Of a DNA stretch of 64,000 nucleotides, positions 1 to 8,926 are shown in pieces. Both the position numbers and the translations under genes were made by a program. The DNA is from Comamonadaceae bacterium M7527 (GTDB taxonomy: Bacteria; Pseudomonadota; Gammaproteobacteria; Burkholderiales; Burkholderiaceae_C): NCBI GenBank assembly GCA_021044545.1, contig CP087990.1, positions 1,116,001 to 1,180,000 on the forward strand. Direction: 5' to 3'. Numbering within the stretch: position 1 is the stretch's first letter; each line of letters begins with the position of its first letter. The notes under the pieces were generated by a model. The model saw only the letters and a list, made by a program, of their open reading frames with translations, searched no databases and had not been told where the DNA came from.

Positions 1-228
1 TGCGCGCAAGCAAGCCTGTACAGAGGTGGCACGGTTGTAGCTGCGCTTGTCTGTCCCCAAAAACACATCCTTGAATTGCACCATGCCGGAGTTCACAAAC
101 ATCAGCGTGGGGTCGTTGCCAGGTACCAAAGAGCTGGACGGCACAACTGCGTGGCCGCGTTCGGCATAAAACGCCAAAAAAGTCTTGCGTATGTCGGCGA
201 CGGTAAAACGACTGCTGGGCTGGCTCAT
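1..228 (-). CDS. alaS: alanyl-tRNA synthetase, N-terminal part (truncated by window edge)
   Basis: Reading the minus strand from ATG at 228 gives 76 codons open to base 1. The text includes the class II synthetase motif regions VVPSSSLVPGNDPTLMF and NSGMVQFKDVFLGTDKR, which are diagnostic of AlaS. The enzyme charges tRNA-Ala in the cytosol. A GTG twelve bases upstream (at 240) is in frame and would add four residues, so the start is not certain. The gene is divergent from gabD across about 185 bases, which must hold both promoters. That gap also holds a perfect 6-bp hairpin at 332-347 (GCGACT, loop gcaa). Confidence 0.93.
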   Translation of the reverse strand, partial: MSQPSSRFTVADIRKTFLAFYAERGHAVVPSSSLVPGNDPTLMFVNSGMVQFKDVFLGTDKRSYNRATSVQACLRA

Positions 229-414
229 GGGTTTGCTCACTACTCACAAAAAGAAACAACTGTGGCCCCGGCTTGAGGACTTGACCACTTAACCCCCTAT
301 TTTCACCTAAGTCCATACCTCAGTGACGGGCGCGACTGCAAAGTCGCCAACTTAGCGGTATGCTTGCACGCGACAAGACGACCTACAGACACAAAAGACA
401 CTTAAAGGCAAGCA

Positions 415-1890
415 ATGGCATACGAATCCCCTCTGTCGCAGCTCAAAGACTCCACCTTGTTAAAAACCAAGGCCCTGATCAACGGCGCCTGGGTTGACGG
501 CAACGGTACCTTTGCCGTAACCGACCCAGCCACGGGCCAGCACCTGGCCGATGTCGCCAACTGCGGCCCAGCCCATGCCGAGCAAGCCATAGCAACTGCC
601 AATGCGGCCTGGGGTGCTTGGCGCAAAACCACGGCCAAAGTGCGCAGCCAGATTTTGCGCAAGTGGTTTGACTTGCTAACAGCCAACCAGGCCGACCTGG
701 CCCGCATCATGACGGCCGAACAAGGCAAGCCCTTTGCAGAGGCCAGTGGCGAAGTGGCCTACGGTGCCAGCTTTGTAGAGTGGTTTGCCGAAGAGGCCAA
801 GCGTGTCAATGGCGAGACATTGCCCACCTTTGACAACAACCGCCGTTTGTTGGTCATGCGCGAGCCCATTGGCGTGTGCGCGGCCATTACGCCTTGGAAC
901 TTTCCGCTGGCCATGATTACGCGAAAGGTTGCACCAGCACTGGCTGCTGGTTGTCCCGTGGTCATCAAACCCGCAGAACTCACGCCACTGACCGCATTGG
1001 CCGCTGCCGAGCTGGCCATGCGCGCAGGCATTCCAGCCGGTGTACTCAACATGCTCAGCGCCGACGCAGACCAATCCATTGCCATTGGCAAAGTGCTGTG
1101 CGCCAGCGACGTGGTGCGCCACATCAGTTTTACCGGCAGCACAGAGGTGGGCCGCATTTTGATGGCGCAGTCAGCGCCCACAGTCAAAAAGATGTCGTTA
1201 GAGCTGGGCGGCAATGCGCCGTTTATTGTGTTTGACGACGCCGATATTGACAGCGCCGTAGAAGGCGCATTTGCCAGCAAATACCGCAACGCAGGTCAAA
1301 CCTGTGTGTGCTCCAACCGTTTGTATGTGCAAGCTGGCGTCTACGACGAGTTCACCACCAAGTTTGCCGCCAAGGTCAAAACAGCCAAGGTTGGCAACGG
1401 CTTTGAAGAAGGCGTAAACCAGGGGCCGCTCATTGAAGAAGCCGCGCTTGAAAAAGTACAACGCCACGTGGAAGACGCCGTGGCCAAAGGCGCTCGCGTA
1501 CTGGCTGGTGGCAAGCGCCTACCAGGTCAGTTTTTCGAACCGACCGTGGTGGCAGACGCCACTGCCGACATGCTGTGCGCCAAGGAAGAAACCTTTGGCC
1601 CCTTTGCGCCCATCTTCAAGTTTGAGCACGAGCAAGAGGCTGTGGATGCGGCCAACAACACCGAGTTTGGCTTGGCCAGCTACTTTTACAGCCGCGACGT
1701 GGGTCGCATATTCCGCGTGAGCGAAGCGTTGGAATACGGTATGGTGGGCATCAACGTAGGCATCTTGGCCACCGAGCACGTGCCCTTTGGCGGCGTCAAG
1801 CAAAGTGGCTTGGGTCGCGAAGGCTCCAGCCACGGCATGGACGACTACGTCGAAATCAAGTACTTGTGCATAGGTGACGTACTGCAGTAA
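415..1890 (+). CDS. gabD: NAD(P)-dependent succinate-semialdehyde dehydrogenase
   Basis: 491 aa aldehyde dehydrogenase that oxidises succinic semialdehyde to succinate, the last step of GABA degradation. The catalytic glutamate lies in LELGGN (Glu263) and the nucleophile in GQTCVCSNR (Cys297), the usual 34 residues apart. ITPWNFPLAMITRK supplies the cofactor-binding and Asn region. Length matches GabD of proteobacteria (about 480-490 aa). No GABA transaminase is next to it, so another semialdehyde substrate cannot be excluded. It stands alone as a transcription unit, followed by a strong hairpin. Confidence 0.9.
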   Translation: MAYESPLSQLKDSTLLKTKALINGAWVDGNGTFAVTDPATGQHLADVANCGPAHAEQAIATANAAWGAWRKTTAKVRSQILRKWFDLLTANQADLARIMTAEQGKPFAEASGEVAYGASFVEWFAEEAKRVNGETLPTFDNNRRLLVMREPIGVCAAITPWNFPLAMITRKVAPALAAGCPVVIKPAELTPLTALAAAELAMRAGIPAGVLNMLSADADQSIAIGKVLCASDVVRHISFTGSTEVGRILMAQSAPTVKKMSLELGGNAPFIVFDDADIDSAVEGAFASKYRNAGQTCVCSNRLYVQAGVYDEFTTKFAAKVKTAKVGNGFEEGVNQGPLIEEAALEKVQRHVEDAVAKGARVLAGGKRLPGQFFEPTVVADATADMLCAKEETFGPFAPIFKFEHEQEAVDAANNTEFGLASYFYSRDVGRIFRVSEALEYGMVGINVGILATEHVPFGGVKQSGLGREGSSHGMDDYVEIKYLCIGDVLQ

Positions 1891-1916
1891 CGACAGTCTG
1901 CCCATAAAAGGCACTG

Positions 1917-2066
1917 ATGCGTTGTAAGCCCCCAAGCGCTGCCAAGCTGTCTGCCAACGTCACCACCGCCCTCTTAGCGGGCGTGGTGGCGGTGCCGACG
2001 TTGGCGGTGCTGGCGTGGTTATCAACAAGGCCCTTGTTTACCGCGCAAGCCTGTCGCAACGCCTAA
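1917..2066 (+). CDS. possible 49-aa membrane microprotein downstream of gabD
   Basis: An ATG ORF of 49 codons begins 26 bases after gabD. It starts MRCKPPSAAKLSANV, then has one hydrophobic stretch (about residues 16-36, TALLAGVVAVPTLAVLAWL) and ends ACRNA. One transmembrane helix with a basic N-terminus is what small inner-membrane proteins look like. Against it: no clear Shine-Dalgarno, and the ORF lies over an inverted repeat that may simply be the gabD terminator. I do not recognise a family. Confidence 0.22.
   Translation: MRCKPPSAAKLSANVTTALLAGVVAVPTLAVLAWLSTRPLFTAQACRNA
1953..2005. repeat. long imperfect inverted repeat between gabD and the RfaH-like gene
   Basis: An 18-bp arm at 1953-1970 (GCCAACGTCACCACCGCC) pairs with 1988-2005 with two mismatches around a 17-base loop. 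It lies between the convergent ends of gabD and the RfaH-like gene, so it can act as a bidirectional transcription barrier. No T-run follows on either strand, so it is not a textbook intrinsic terminator. Confidence 0.55.
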
Positions 2067-2089
2067 GCACCGCAGCCAGCTCAGGCCAC

Positions 2090-2656
2090 TCAGGCTACTT
2101 TCACAAACTTGGCTTGCGTTTGCACTTGCACTTCTCGCCCCATGATGTCCAGCAAAATCAGCACACGGTCCTGGGCTGATGCTTTCACCATGGCAGACAA
2201 GCCTTTGAGTGGGCCGTCTATCACCTCTACGTTTGTGCCCTCCAGCAAACCATGCGCAGTCACTTCGTCTTGGCCACACAAGTGGGCTGCCATGCGCATG
2301 CTGGCTTGCACAATGTCGTGGGATACGGTGGCGGGCTTGCTCCCAAAGCGCACCAGCTGGCTAACGCCCAGGGTCGAGCGCACAGGCGCAATGGACTGCT
2401 GGGCATCACTGGTTTGTAAAAACATGTAGCGGGGAAACAGCGCCTCCCAACGTTTGCGGGGGCGAATGAGCTCGGGCAGCTCAACAATATAAGCTTGTCT
2501 ACGGAGTTGTTCGCAGGCTTCGCGCTCTGCCCTGGGCTTGCTTTGCACCACATACCACCGCTGACCAGTACCTTGCAGGCTTTGCTCCGTGTCTATGGTC
2601 TGGGGATCTAACAGCATGCCTGCTCCGTCTACTAAAGGCCTAAGTACGCTACTCAC
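2090..2656 (-). CDS. RfaH-like specialised NusG paralogue (transcription antiterminator)
   Basis: 188 aa protein with an NGN domain from about residue 32 (RWYVVQSKPRAEREACEQL), the hallmark LFPRYMFLQ, then GVSQLVRFG, and a C-terminal KOW-like part (GTNVEVIDGPLKGLSAMV). The arrangement and the GVS-x-VRFG segment match RfaH more than housekeeping NusG. Such factors ride on RNA polymerase and suppress pausing and Rho termination of long operons, often surface polysaccharide ones. The GTG start (2656) overlaps the stop of the upstream CorC-like gene by 8 bases, suggesting coupled translation. A later ATG (residue 14) is possible. No polysaccharide operon or ops element is visible in the window, so its targets are elsewhere. 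Confidence 0.8.
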   Translation of the reverse strand: MSSVLRPLVDGAGMLLDPQTIDTEQSLQGTGQRWYVVQSKPRAEREACEQLRRQAYIVELPELIRPRKRWEALFPRYMFLQTSDAQQSIAPVRSTLGVSQLVRFGSKPATVSHDIVQASMRMAAHLCGQDEVTAHGLLEGTNVEVIDGPLKGLSAMVKASAQDRVLILLDIMGREVQVQTQAKFVKVA

Positions 2657-3959
2657 CCAGTGTTGTCATTTGAATGTCCACGTCAACTGGGGTTGCAATG
2701 ATTTGGTCAATTCGGCGGCCATGGACCAAAGTCACTGAAAAGCGCCAGCGGTCAATACTAACAAAGTCTCCAGTCACCAACAATTCGCCGGACACATACT
2801 GCAACAAGCCAGCCAAGGTGTTGTAACGGCCTTTGTCCTCGTCGGGCAACGCCTCTACCTGCAACCGCGCTTTGACTTCGCTGGCGGGCATGGCGCCGTC
2901 CAGCACCCAGGAGCCGTCGGGCTGCTCTGTGGCCCACGTGTCTACCGCCTCTTCGGACTTGAGCTCTCCGGTAATGGCCTCTAACAAGTCAAGCGGCGTG
3001 AGCAGGCCCTGCACCACGCCGTACTCGTCCACCACAAACACCATACGCATCGCAGCCACACGGTATTGCTCAAGAAGCTCCATGCCATTGAGCGTCTCAG
3101 GCACATACACAGCCGGCTGTGCGTGCTGGCCCAATGTGGTGTGCGCATCGCGTCGGCGCAGGCGCAGCATTTCTGCCATGTGCAACACGCCCACCACGTC
3201 GTCAAGGCCACCTTTACAAATGGGGTACCACGAGTGGCCCAACGCCCTGGCCTTCTCCAAGCCCACCTCAAGGTCATCGCTGGCGTCCAACCAATGAATA
3301 TCTGAGCGCGGCAGCATGATGGACGACAACGAACGCTTGTCTAGCGCAAACACATTGCGCACCATTTGGTGCTCATTGACCTCAATCACGCCAGCGCCCA
3401 AGCCCTCGGCCAAACTGGCTTCAATTTCTTCTTCGGTGACCACTTGCTCGGCGCGGCTGTTGACGCGCAACAGGTTCAGCACAAAGTGCGTGGTGCTGGA
3501 CAGCAACACGACAAATGGGTGAGCGACCTTGGCCACCACCGTCATAGGGATGGCCACATAACGCGCCACCGCTTCGGGGAACAGTTGTCCAATACGCTTG
3601 GGCACCAGCTCGCCAAACACAATGGTGACAAAGGTAATGGCTGCCACCACCAGCGCTGTGGCCATGATGGGGGCGCTACCGTGTGGCACGCCAATACCCA
3701 CCAGCAGTTGCGCAACATCGCCACTGAAAGCCGCCTCGCCCACAATGCCGTTCAGTATGCCTATGGACGTAATGCCCACCTGCACAGACGACAGGAACGC
3801 GGTGGGGTCATCCAGCAGCTTGGCCGCAGCGCCGGCGCCTTTATCGCCGTTGTCGGCCATGCGCTGCAAGCGGCTCTTTTTGCTAGAGGCCAAAGCCAGC
3901 TCAGACATGGCAAACGCGCCGTTGAGCAGGGTGAGAAAGAAAATGAGTAAAAAGTCCAT
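2649..3959 (-). CDS. CorC/HlyC (HCC) family membrane protein with CNNM and CBS domains
   Basis: 436 aa. The N-terminal DUF21/CNNM membrane domain (to about residue 190) has about four hydrophobic helices (MDFLLIFFLTLLNGAFAMSE and others) and the EL-VPKRIG signature. Two CBS motifs follow (around SSIMLPRSDIHWLD and MVFVVDEYGVVQGLLTPLDL), then a CorC_HlyC domain ending HGRRIDQIIATPV. Members are linked to Mg/Co efflux or resistance; exact substrate is unknown here. The start is at MDFLL (3959) because residues upstream lack homology and would run into the divergent apaH. Only 18 bases separate the two starts. It is followed by the overlapping RfaH-like gene. Confidence 0.88.
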   Translation of the reverse strand: MDFLLIFFLTLLNGAFAMSELALASSKKSRLQRMADNGDKGAGAAAKLLDDPTAFLSSVQVGITSIGILNGIVGEAAFSGDVAQLLVGIGVPHGSAPIMATALVVAAITFVTIVFGELVPKRIGQLFPEAVARYVAIPMTVVAKVAHPFVVLLSSTTHFVLNLLRVNSRAEQVVTEEEIEASLAEGLGAGVIEVNEHQMVRNVFALDKRSLSSIMLPRSDIHWLDASDDLEVGLEKARALGHSWYPICKGGLDDVVGVLHMAEMLRLRRRDAHTTLGQHAQPAVYVPETLNGMELLEQYRVAAMRMVFVVDEYGVVQGLLTPLDLLEAITGELKSEEAVDTWATEQPDGSWVLDGAMPASEVKARLQVEALPDEDKGRYNTLAGLLQYVSGELLVTGDFVSIDRWRFSVTLVHGRRIDQIIATPVDVDIQMTTLGE

Positions 3960-3977
3960 AGCACTGATAATGTCGTG

Positions 3978-4838
3978 ATGGCACTGTACATGATTGGCGA
4001 TATACAAGGCTGCGACCGGTCTTTGTCGCAGCTGCTTCAGCACATTGGCTTCTCGCCCAGCCGCGACACCTTGTATGCCTTGGGTGACTTGGTCAACCGT
4101 GGCCCAGGCTCGTTGGCAACCCTGCAGCGCCTGCGCGAGCTGGGCAGCAGCGCCCAATGCCTGCTGGGCAACCACGATTTGCACTTGCTAGCCGTTGGCC
4201 TGGCGGGCGCCAAGCAAAAGCGCAACGACACGCTACAAGACGTGCTACAGGCCCCACAGTGCCACGCGCTACTGGATTGGCTGCGCAGCCGCCCATTAGC
4301 CATTGCTGCGCATGGCTGGCTGATGGTGCACGCAGGTGTTGCGCCACAGTGGACAGCTGCGCAAACAATGGACCTTGCCAGGAAAGCCCAAGCCACGTTA
4401 GGCCACAGTGACATTGCAGTGTGTCGGCATTTTTTGCAGCACATGTACGGCAACACGCCCAACCAGTGGGCCGATGCCATTGGTGCTGCACCCGTTGACC
4501 AGCTGCGGTTTATTGTGAATGTGCTCACTCGCATGCGCCTGTGTGACAAACAGGGGCGCATGGACTTTGAACACAAAGGCGACGCCAGCCTTGCCCCAGC
4601 TGGCTTACACGCGTGGTTTGATGTGCCAAAGCGGGCAACGGCAGACACGCATATTGCGTTTGGCCATTGGTCTACTCTTACGCCCACACAAGTCGCACAA
4701 AAGGGCATAGGCCGCGTGCTGCCGCTGGACGGCGGTTGCGTGTGGGGTGGTTGCCTGCAAGCCGCTGAATTTAAGCCGAACAGCAGCGAGGTGCTGATAC
4801 ACCGCGTGGCTTGCGAACCGTCACAGGCGCCGGGCTGA
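3978..4838 (+). CDS. apaH: bis(5'-nucleosyl)-tetraphosphatase, symmetrical
   Basis: 286 aa metallophosphatase that splits Ap4A into two ADP. Metal-binding motifs are visible in order: GDIQGC (residues about 7-12), GDLVNRGP and GNHD, then a C-terminal H (FGHWSTL). Length fits ApaH (about 275-285). ATG at 3978 is preferred over the GTG at 3975 directly before it. The gene diverges from the CorC-like gene with an 18-base gap, so their promoters must lie within each other's coding start. It converges with rhlE. Confidence 0.93.
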   Translation: MALYMIGDIQGCDRSLSQLLQHIGFSPSRDTLYALGDLVNRGPGSLATLQRLRELGSSAQCLLGNHDLHLLAVGLAGAKQKRNDTLQDVLQAPQCHALLDWLRSRPLAIAAHGWLMVHAGVAPQWTAAQTMDLARKAQATLGHSDIAVCRHFLQHMYGNTPNQWADAIGAAPVDQLRFIVNVLTRMRLCDKQGRMDFEHKGDASLAPAGLHAWFDVPKRATADTHIAFGHWSTLTPTQVAQKGIGRVLPLDGGCVWGGCLQAAEFKPNSSEVLIHRVACEPSQAPG

Positions 4839-4935
4839 CATCAACCCGGTGTGGCTGTCACATCAAGCCTGGTTGGCGTCCATGGCGGCGGTAAACGCAG
4901 CAGGGCAGCGTAACAGTAGACCGCGCGCTCGCGGC

Positions 4936-6393
4936 TTAAGACGTCTGGGCCTGGGGCTCTGCCTTGAACAAGGCTGCCACCTTGCGTCGCGGCTTGATGT
5001 TGGCAGACAGGCCTCGTGGCCGCGTCGTGGCAGACGCCTCCCATGACGCAGGCGCGTTGTTGGCCTTGGGGGTGTAAGGCTGGTCAAACAACGGGTCTTT
5101 GTTCACTTGCCGTGGTGGGTGGTAGCGTGCCTTAGGGTCCTGGCTTTCAACGCGCTTTTCCCGACCCTCTTCACGACGCTGGTGCAAGCGTTGACCGTCG
5201 TTGAAGTGTTTGCTTGGGTGTTGCGCGGCGCTGAAGTCTGTGCCGGGGCGTTGGCCAAAGTCAATGGTTTCAACCTCGGCCTTGATCTTGATGAGCTTTT
5301 CAATGTCGCCCAAAAAGCGGGCATCGCTGTTGGCTACAAACGAAATGGCCAGACCAGATGCGCCTGCTCGGCCTGTACGGCCAATGCGGTGCACATAGTC
5401 TTCCGCGTTGTAAGGCAAGTCCACGTTAAACACAGCCGGCACGTCCTTGATGTCAAGGCCGCGCGCGGCCACATCGGTACACACCAACAAGTCAACCTGT
5501 CCACCCTTGAAAGCCTCAAGGGCTTTCAGCCGTTCGTCCTGGCTCTTATCGCCGTGCATGGCAGCGGTGCGCAAGCCATCACGCTCTAGGTTTTTGGCCA
5601 GGCGGGCACAGCCCAGTTTACTGTTGACGAACACAAACGCCTGTTTGACTTTGTGCTCTTTCAACAAGGCCAGCAGCGCACGGCGCTTGTCTTCGCCGGT
5701 AGCCGCGTAAAAGCGTTGCTCAACCGTAGCGGCTGTTGCATTGGAGCGGGCCACCTCAATGGTGACCGGGTTTTGCAAGTAGCTGCCGGCCAGCTTTTTG
5801 ATGTCGTTAGAGAATGTTGCCGAGAACAACAGCGTGGTGCGCTGCTTGGGCAAGTGACTCAAGATGCGCTGCAAGTCTGGCAAAAAGCCAATGTCCAGCA
5901 TGCGGTCTGCCTCGTCGAGCACCACGTACTCCACTTGATTGAGCACAGCGGTTTTGCCTTCAATATGGTCAAGCAAACGACCGGGTGTGGCCACCAGCAC
6001 CTCTACACCTTTGCGCAGCTCTGCAATTTGAGGCTTGATGTCCATACCGCCAAACACCACGGCACTGCGCAAATTGGTGTGCTCTGCGTATTGCCTGATT
6101 TGCTGGGCCACTTGGTCAGCCAGCTCGCGCGTAGGCAGCAACACCAGTGCACGCACAGGGTGGCGTGCCGGAGACATGGATGCGTTTTCGTGTTTGAGCA
6201 AACGCTGTAGCAGCGGCAGCGAAAACGCCGCGGTTTTGCCTGTGCCCGTTTGGGCTGCGCCCATCACGTCTCGCCCCTGCAACACCACTGGGATGGCTTG
6301 GGCTTGAATAGGAGTCATTGTTTCGTAGCCCATTTGGGCAACGGCTTTGGCCAACGACGGCGCCAAAGATAATTCTGAAAATGATTCTGTCAT
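4936..6393 (-). CDS. rhlE: DEAD-box ATP-dependent RNA helicase RhlE-type
   Basis: 485 aa. All helicase motifs are present: Q motif MTPIQAQAIP, Walker A AQTGTGKT, PTRELADQ, DEAD within VLDEADRMLD, SAT in LLFSATFS, and HRIGRTGRAG. A basic low-complexity tail (about residues 370-485) with RREEGREKR and KPRRK follows, as in RhlE for RNA tethering. It unwinds short RNA duplexes in ribosome assembly and mRNA decay. The start is MTESFSEL (6393); the further upstream reading is not conserved-looking. A short GC hairpin (4921-4934) lies just downstream but lacks a U-tract. Confidence 0.92.
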   Translation of the reverse strand: MTESFSELSLAPSLAKAVAQMGYETMTPIQAQAIPVVLQGRDVMGAAQTGTGKTAAFSLPLLQRLLKHENASMSPARHPVRALVLLPTRELADQVAQQIRQYAEHTNLRSAVVFGGMDIKPQIAELRKGVEVLVATPGRLLDHIEGKTAVLNQVEYVVLDEADRMLDIGFLPDLQRILSHLPKQRTTLLFSATFSNDIKKLAGSYLQNPVTIEVARSNATAATVEQRFYAATGEDKRRALLALLKEHKVKQAFVFVNSKLGCARLAKNLERDGLRTAAMHGDKSQDERLKALEAFKGGQVDLLVCTDVAARGLDIKDVPAVFNVDLPYNAEDYVHRIGRTGRAGASGLAISFVANSDARFLGDIEKLIKIKAEVETIDFGQRPGTDFSAAQHPSKHFNDGQRLHQRREEGREKRVESQDPKARYHPPRQVNKDPLFDQPYTPKANNAPASWEASATTRPRGLSANIKPRRKVAALFKAEPQAQTS

Positions 6394-6463
6394 GTAGCCT
6401 GCGATTGTCCCACGTTTAGCAGGTAGTGGCCAAATTGTGGGGTGCGCGCCACAAAAGGGGGGA

Positions 6464-6934
6464 TCAGCGATGCATGTAGTCGTCTTTGGGCGCATCCGGC
6501 GGCGCTGCCGGCAGTGACAAACCGTCGGCCACATAAGCGGGGCCTTTCATGGCCATCACAATGAGGCAACCAATCGCCACGGTTAACACCGCTGTCCAAT
6601 GGAAAATCAGCAGACCAATACCTGCAAACAACCACTGCATGGCCTGTCTGGCAGCTTGTCCTTGTAGCGCTGTCAACTCGGGCCACAACGAATGTTGCAG
6701 ACCCTGGCCCAATACATCCGGGTACAGCAACACGCCCAAAAAAGCACATGGCAGGCCCAGCAACAGGCTACCCCACCATGTGAGGCGCGGCAGCAATGTC
6801 CAAATGCGCCACTCCAGGCCTGCAGCTGTTCTTGCAAAGCCAGGAAGTCGTCGCAGCCAGCGGTTATCACCCTGCCCCTGCTCGACAGCCAGCGCATCGC
6901 GGCTTTGTTGGGAGTTGGGCTGGTGCGGCGACAT
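6464..6934 (-). CDS. hypothetical membrane protein, two hydrophobic helices
   Basis: 156 aa. The cytosolic-looking N-terminus (MSPHQPNSQQ) carries RWLRRLPG. A hydrophobic region WGSLLLGLPCAFLGVLLYP follows near residues 50-70, and a second around WLFAGIGLLIFHWTAVLTV near residues 100-130, with a polar proline-rich end (LPAAPPDAPKDDY). I recognise no domain; similar small membrane proteins occur in Comamonadaceae near dcd. It lies on the minus strand between dcd and rhlE and could be cotranscribed with dcd (57-base gap). A longer start at 6985 exists but adds an unremarkable leader. Confidence 0.6.
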   Translation of the reverse strand: MSPHQPNSQQSRDALAVEQGQGDNRWLRRLPGFARTAAGLEWRIWTLLPRLTWWGSLLLGLPCAFLGVLLYPDVLGQGLQHSLWPELTALQGQAARQAMQWLFAGIGLLIFHWTAVLTVAIGCLIVMAMKGPAYVADGLSLPAAPPDAPKDDYMHR

Positions 6935-6991
6935 GGCGGTGTTCTTGTTGGTTATTGAGCCCAGAACCCCAGAGTCCCAGAGCACCAGAAG

Positions 6992-7558
6992 TTAGGCCTT
7001 GGGCAATGTCACGCCCACTTGGCCTTGGTACTTGCCGCCACGGTCAGCGTAACTGGTCTCGCACACTTCGTCGCTCTCAAAGAACAACACTTGGGCGCAG
7101 CCCTCGCCCGCGTAAATACGCGCTGGCAGCGGTGTGGTGTTAGAGAACTCAAGCGTCACATAACCTTCCCATTCGGGCTCAAATGGGGTGACATTCACAA
7201 TAATGCCGCAGCGCGCGTAAGTGCTTTTGCCCAGGCAAATGGTCAAGACGTTGCGCGGTATGCGGAAGTACTCCATGGTGCGCGCCAGCGCAAAGCTGTT
7301 GGGCGGAATGATGCAAGAGTCACCATTGAAGTCCACAAAGCTTTTTTCGTCAAAGTTTTTAGGGTCTACCACCGTAGAGTGAATGTTGGTAAACACTTTG
7401 AACTCTGGTGCACACCGGATGTCGTAGCCGTAGCTGCTGGTGCCGTAGCTGATGACTTTTTGACCATCAACCTCACGCACCTGGCCGGGCTCAAAAGGCT
7501 CTATCAAGCCTTCATTTTCGGCCATGCGCCTAATCCATTTGTCGCTTTTAATGCTCAT
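6992..7558 (-). CDS. dcd: dCTP deaminase
   Basis: 188 aa. It deaminates dCTP to dUTP, supplying dUMP for thymidylate synthesis. Conserved text includes SSYGYDIR, the GKSTYARCGIIVNVTP segment that holds the substrate Ser/Arg residues, and ARIYAGEGCAQVLFF with the catalytic Glu. Length equals E. coli-type Dcd (about 190). Start MSIKSDKWIRRM at 7558. It follows guanine deaminase on the same strand after 25 bases, so it may be read from that transcript. Confidence 0.95.
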   Translation of the reverse strand: MSIKSDKWIRRMAENEGLIEPFEPGQVREVDGQKVISYGTSSYGYDIRCAPEFKVFTNIHSTVVDPKNFDEKSFVDFNGDSCIIPPNSFALARTMEYFRIPRNVLTICLGKSTYARCGIIVNVTPFEPEWEGYVTLEFSNTTPLPARIYAGEGCAQVLFFESDEVCETSYADRGGKYQGQVGVTLPKA

Positions 7559-7583
7559 CGCGTCCTCAATCAGTGAACCATTG

Positions 7584-8926
7584 CTATTGCGGCATTGTAT
7601 GCACAGCGCTGCCAGCGACATGGGTGTGGGCAATCAACCGGTCATCGCCCAGCACAATCATGGCAAACAACTGCTCGTCAAGTGTGTTGCATACCTGCGC
7701 TTTGCGCTCAAGAATGGGGGTGGCTTTGGGGTTAATCACCACAAAGTCCGCCTCATAGCCAGGCTGCAAATTGCCCACTACGCGCCCCAGGTCCAAAGCC
7801 TGCGCAGCACCCGCAGTGTGTAGCCACCACAAATAGCTGGGCGACAAGGACACGCCAACCCTGCCCTGTTGTTGCAAGCCCACACGACCCGTCTCGTAGG
7901 CGGCACGCATGGTTCTAAAAACGTTCATGGACGTGCCGCCGCCCACATCGCTGGCCAGCCCCATCAGCATGGCGTGATGCTGCGAGGAGGTGAAGTCAAA
8001 AAAACCACTGCCCAAAAATGCATTGCTGGTGGGGCATACCGCTGCGGCTGCGCCGGTTTGGGCCATCAGTTCGCGGTCTTGCGCATCCAGGTGTATGCAG
8101 TGTGCATAAACCGAGCGCTTGCGCAGCAAGCGATACTGGTTGTAGACCTCAAGATAGCTACGCGCCTTTGGGTGTAGCTGCGCCACCCACGCCATTTCGT
8201 CGGTGTTTTCAGCCACGTGCGACTGCACCCACACGTCGCCGTATTGGGCGGCCAACTCACCAGCGCCAGCCAGCTGAGCATGGCTTGAGGTGGGCACAAA
8301 GCGCGGCGTGATGGCATAACCCAAGCGACCCACGCCATGCCAGCGCCTGATCAAAGCCTCTGTGTCCAACAAGCTTTGCTCGGTGCTGTCGCGTACACCG
8401 TCTGGACAGTGTTGGTCTTGCAGGCACTTGCCCGTTATCACACGCATGCCTAGTCGTTGCGCTGCGCCAAACAAGGCCTCAACAGACTGCACGTGCGAGG
8501 TTGCAAACGCCAATGAGGTGGTCACGCCGTGGCGGCACAACTCATTCACAAAGAATTCAGCGCGGGTGTTAGCCCAGGCCGCATCGGCAAACCTCGCCTC
8601 AGCGGGGAAGGTGTAGTGCTCAAGCCAGGGCAACAAGCCCGACGCAGGTGAGCCGATCACGTCCAGTTGTGGGTAGTGCGCATGCAGGTCTACAAAGCCA
8701 GGTGCAATCCACTGCTGGGGGTAGTGTGTGACCTCGATGCTGGGGTAATTGGCTATTACATCTTGGTAGCGACCCATGCCAACACCACGTCGCAAGAAGC
8801 CACTGCACGCGGGTCTGGACCCACCACCAGCAAACCGTCTGTTTGCAGCTGGGCAACGCCTTGTTCATCAAAATACAGCAAGTCCGCGCGGTAGCCACGC
8901 GCTTGGCTGGTACTGAAGTCAAACAT
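7584..8926 (-). pseudogene. guaD: guanine deaminase, interrupted by a one-base deletion frameshift
   Basis: Amidohydrolase that converts guanine to xanthine. The N-terminal frame starts at ATG 8926 (MFDFSTSQARGYRADLLYFD) and stops at 8756-8758. The rest (Zn motif DLHAHYP, then QSHVAEN, AHCIHL and SDVGGG) is in the frame one base back. Adding one G to the GGG run (plus strand CCC at 8773-8775) restores VVLAWGRYQDV and a full-length 447-aa protein of normal GuaD size. All metal ligands are intact, so the defect may be a sequencing deletion. ATG overlaps the adenine deaminase stop by 8 bases, so the two are translationally coupled. Confidence 0.88.

Noticed and set aside
4921..4934. CCGCG/CGCGG hairpin after rhlE as an intrinsic terminator
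   Set aside because: Short stem and no U-tract on either strand.
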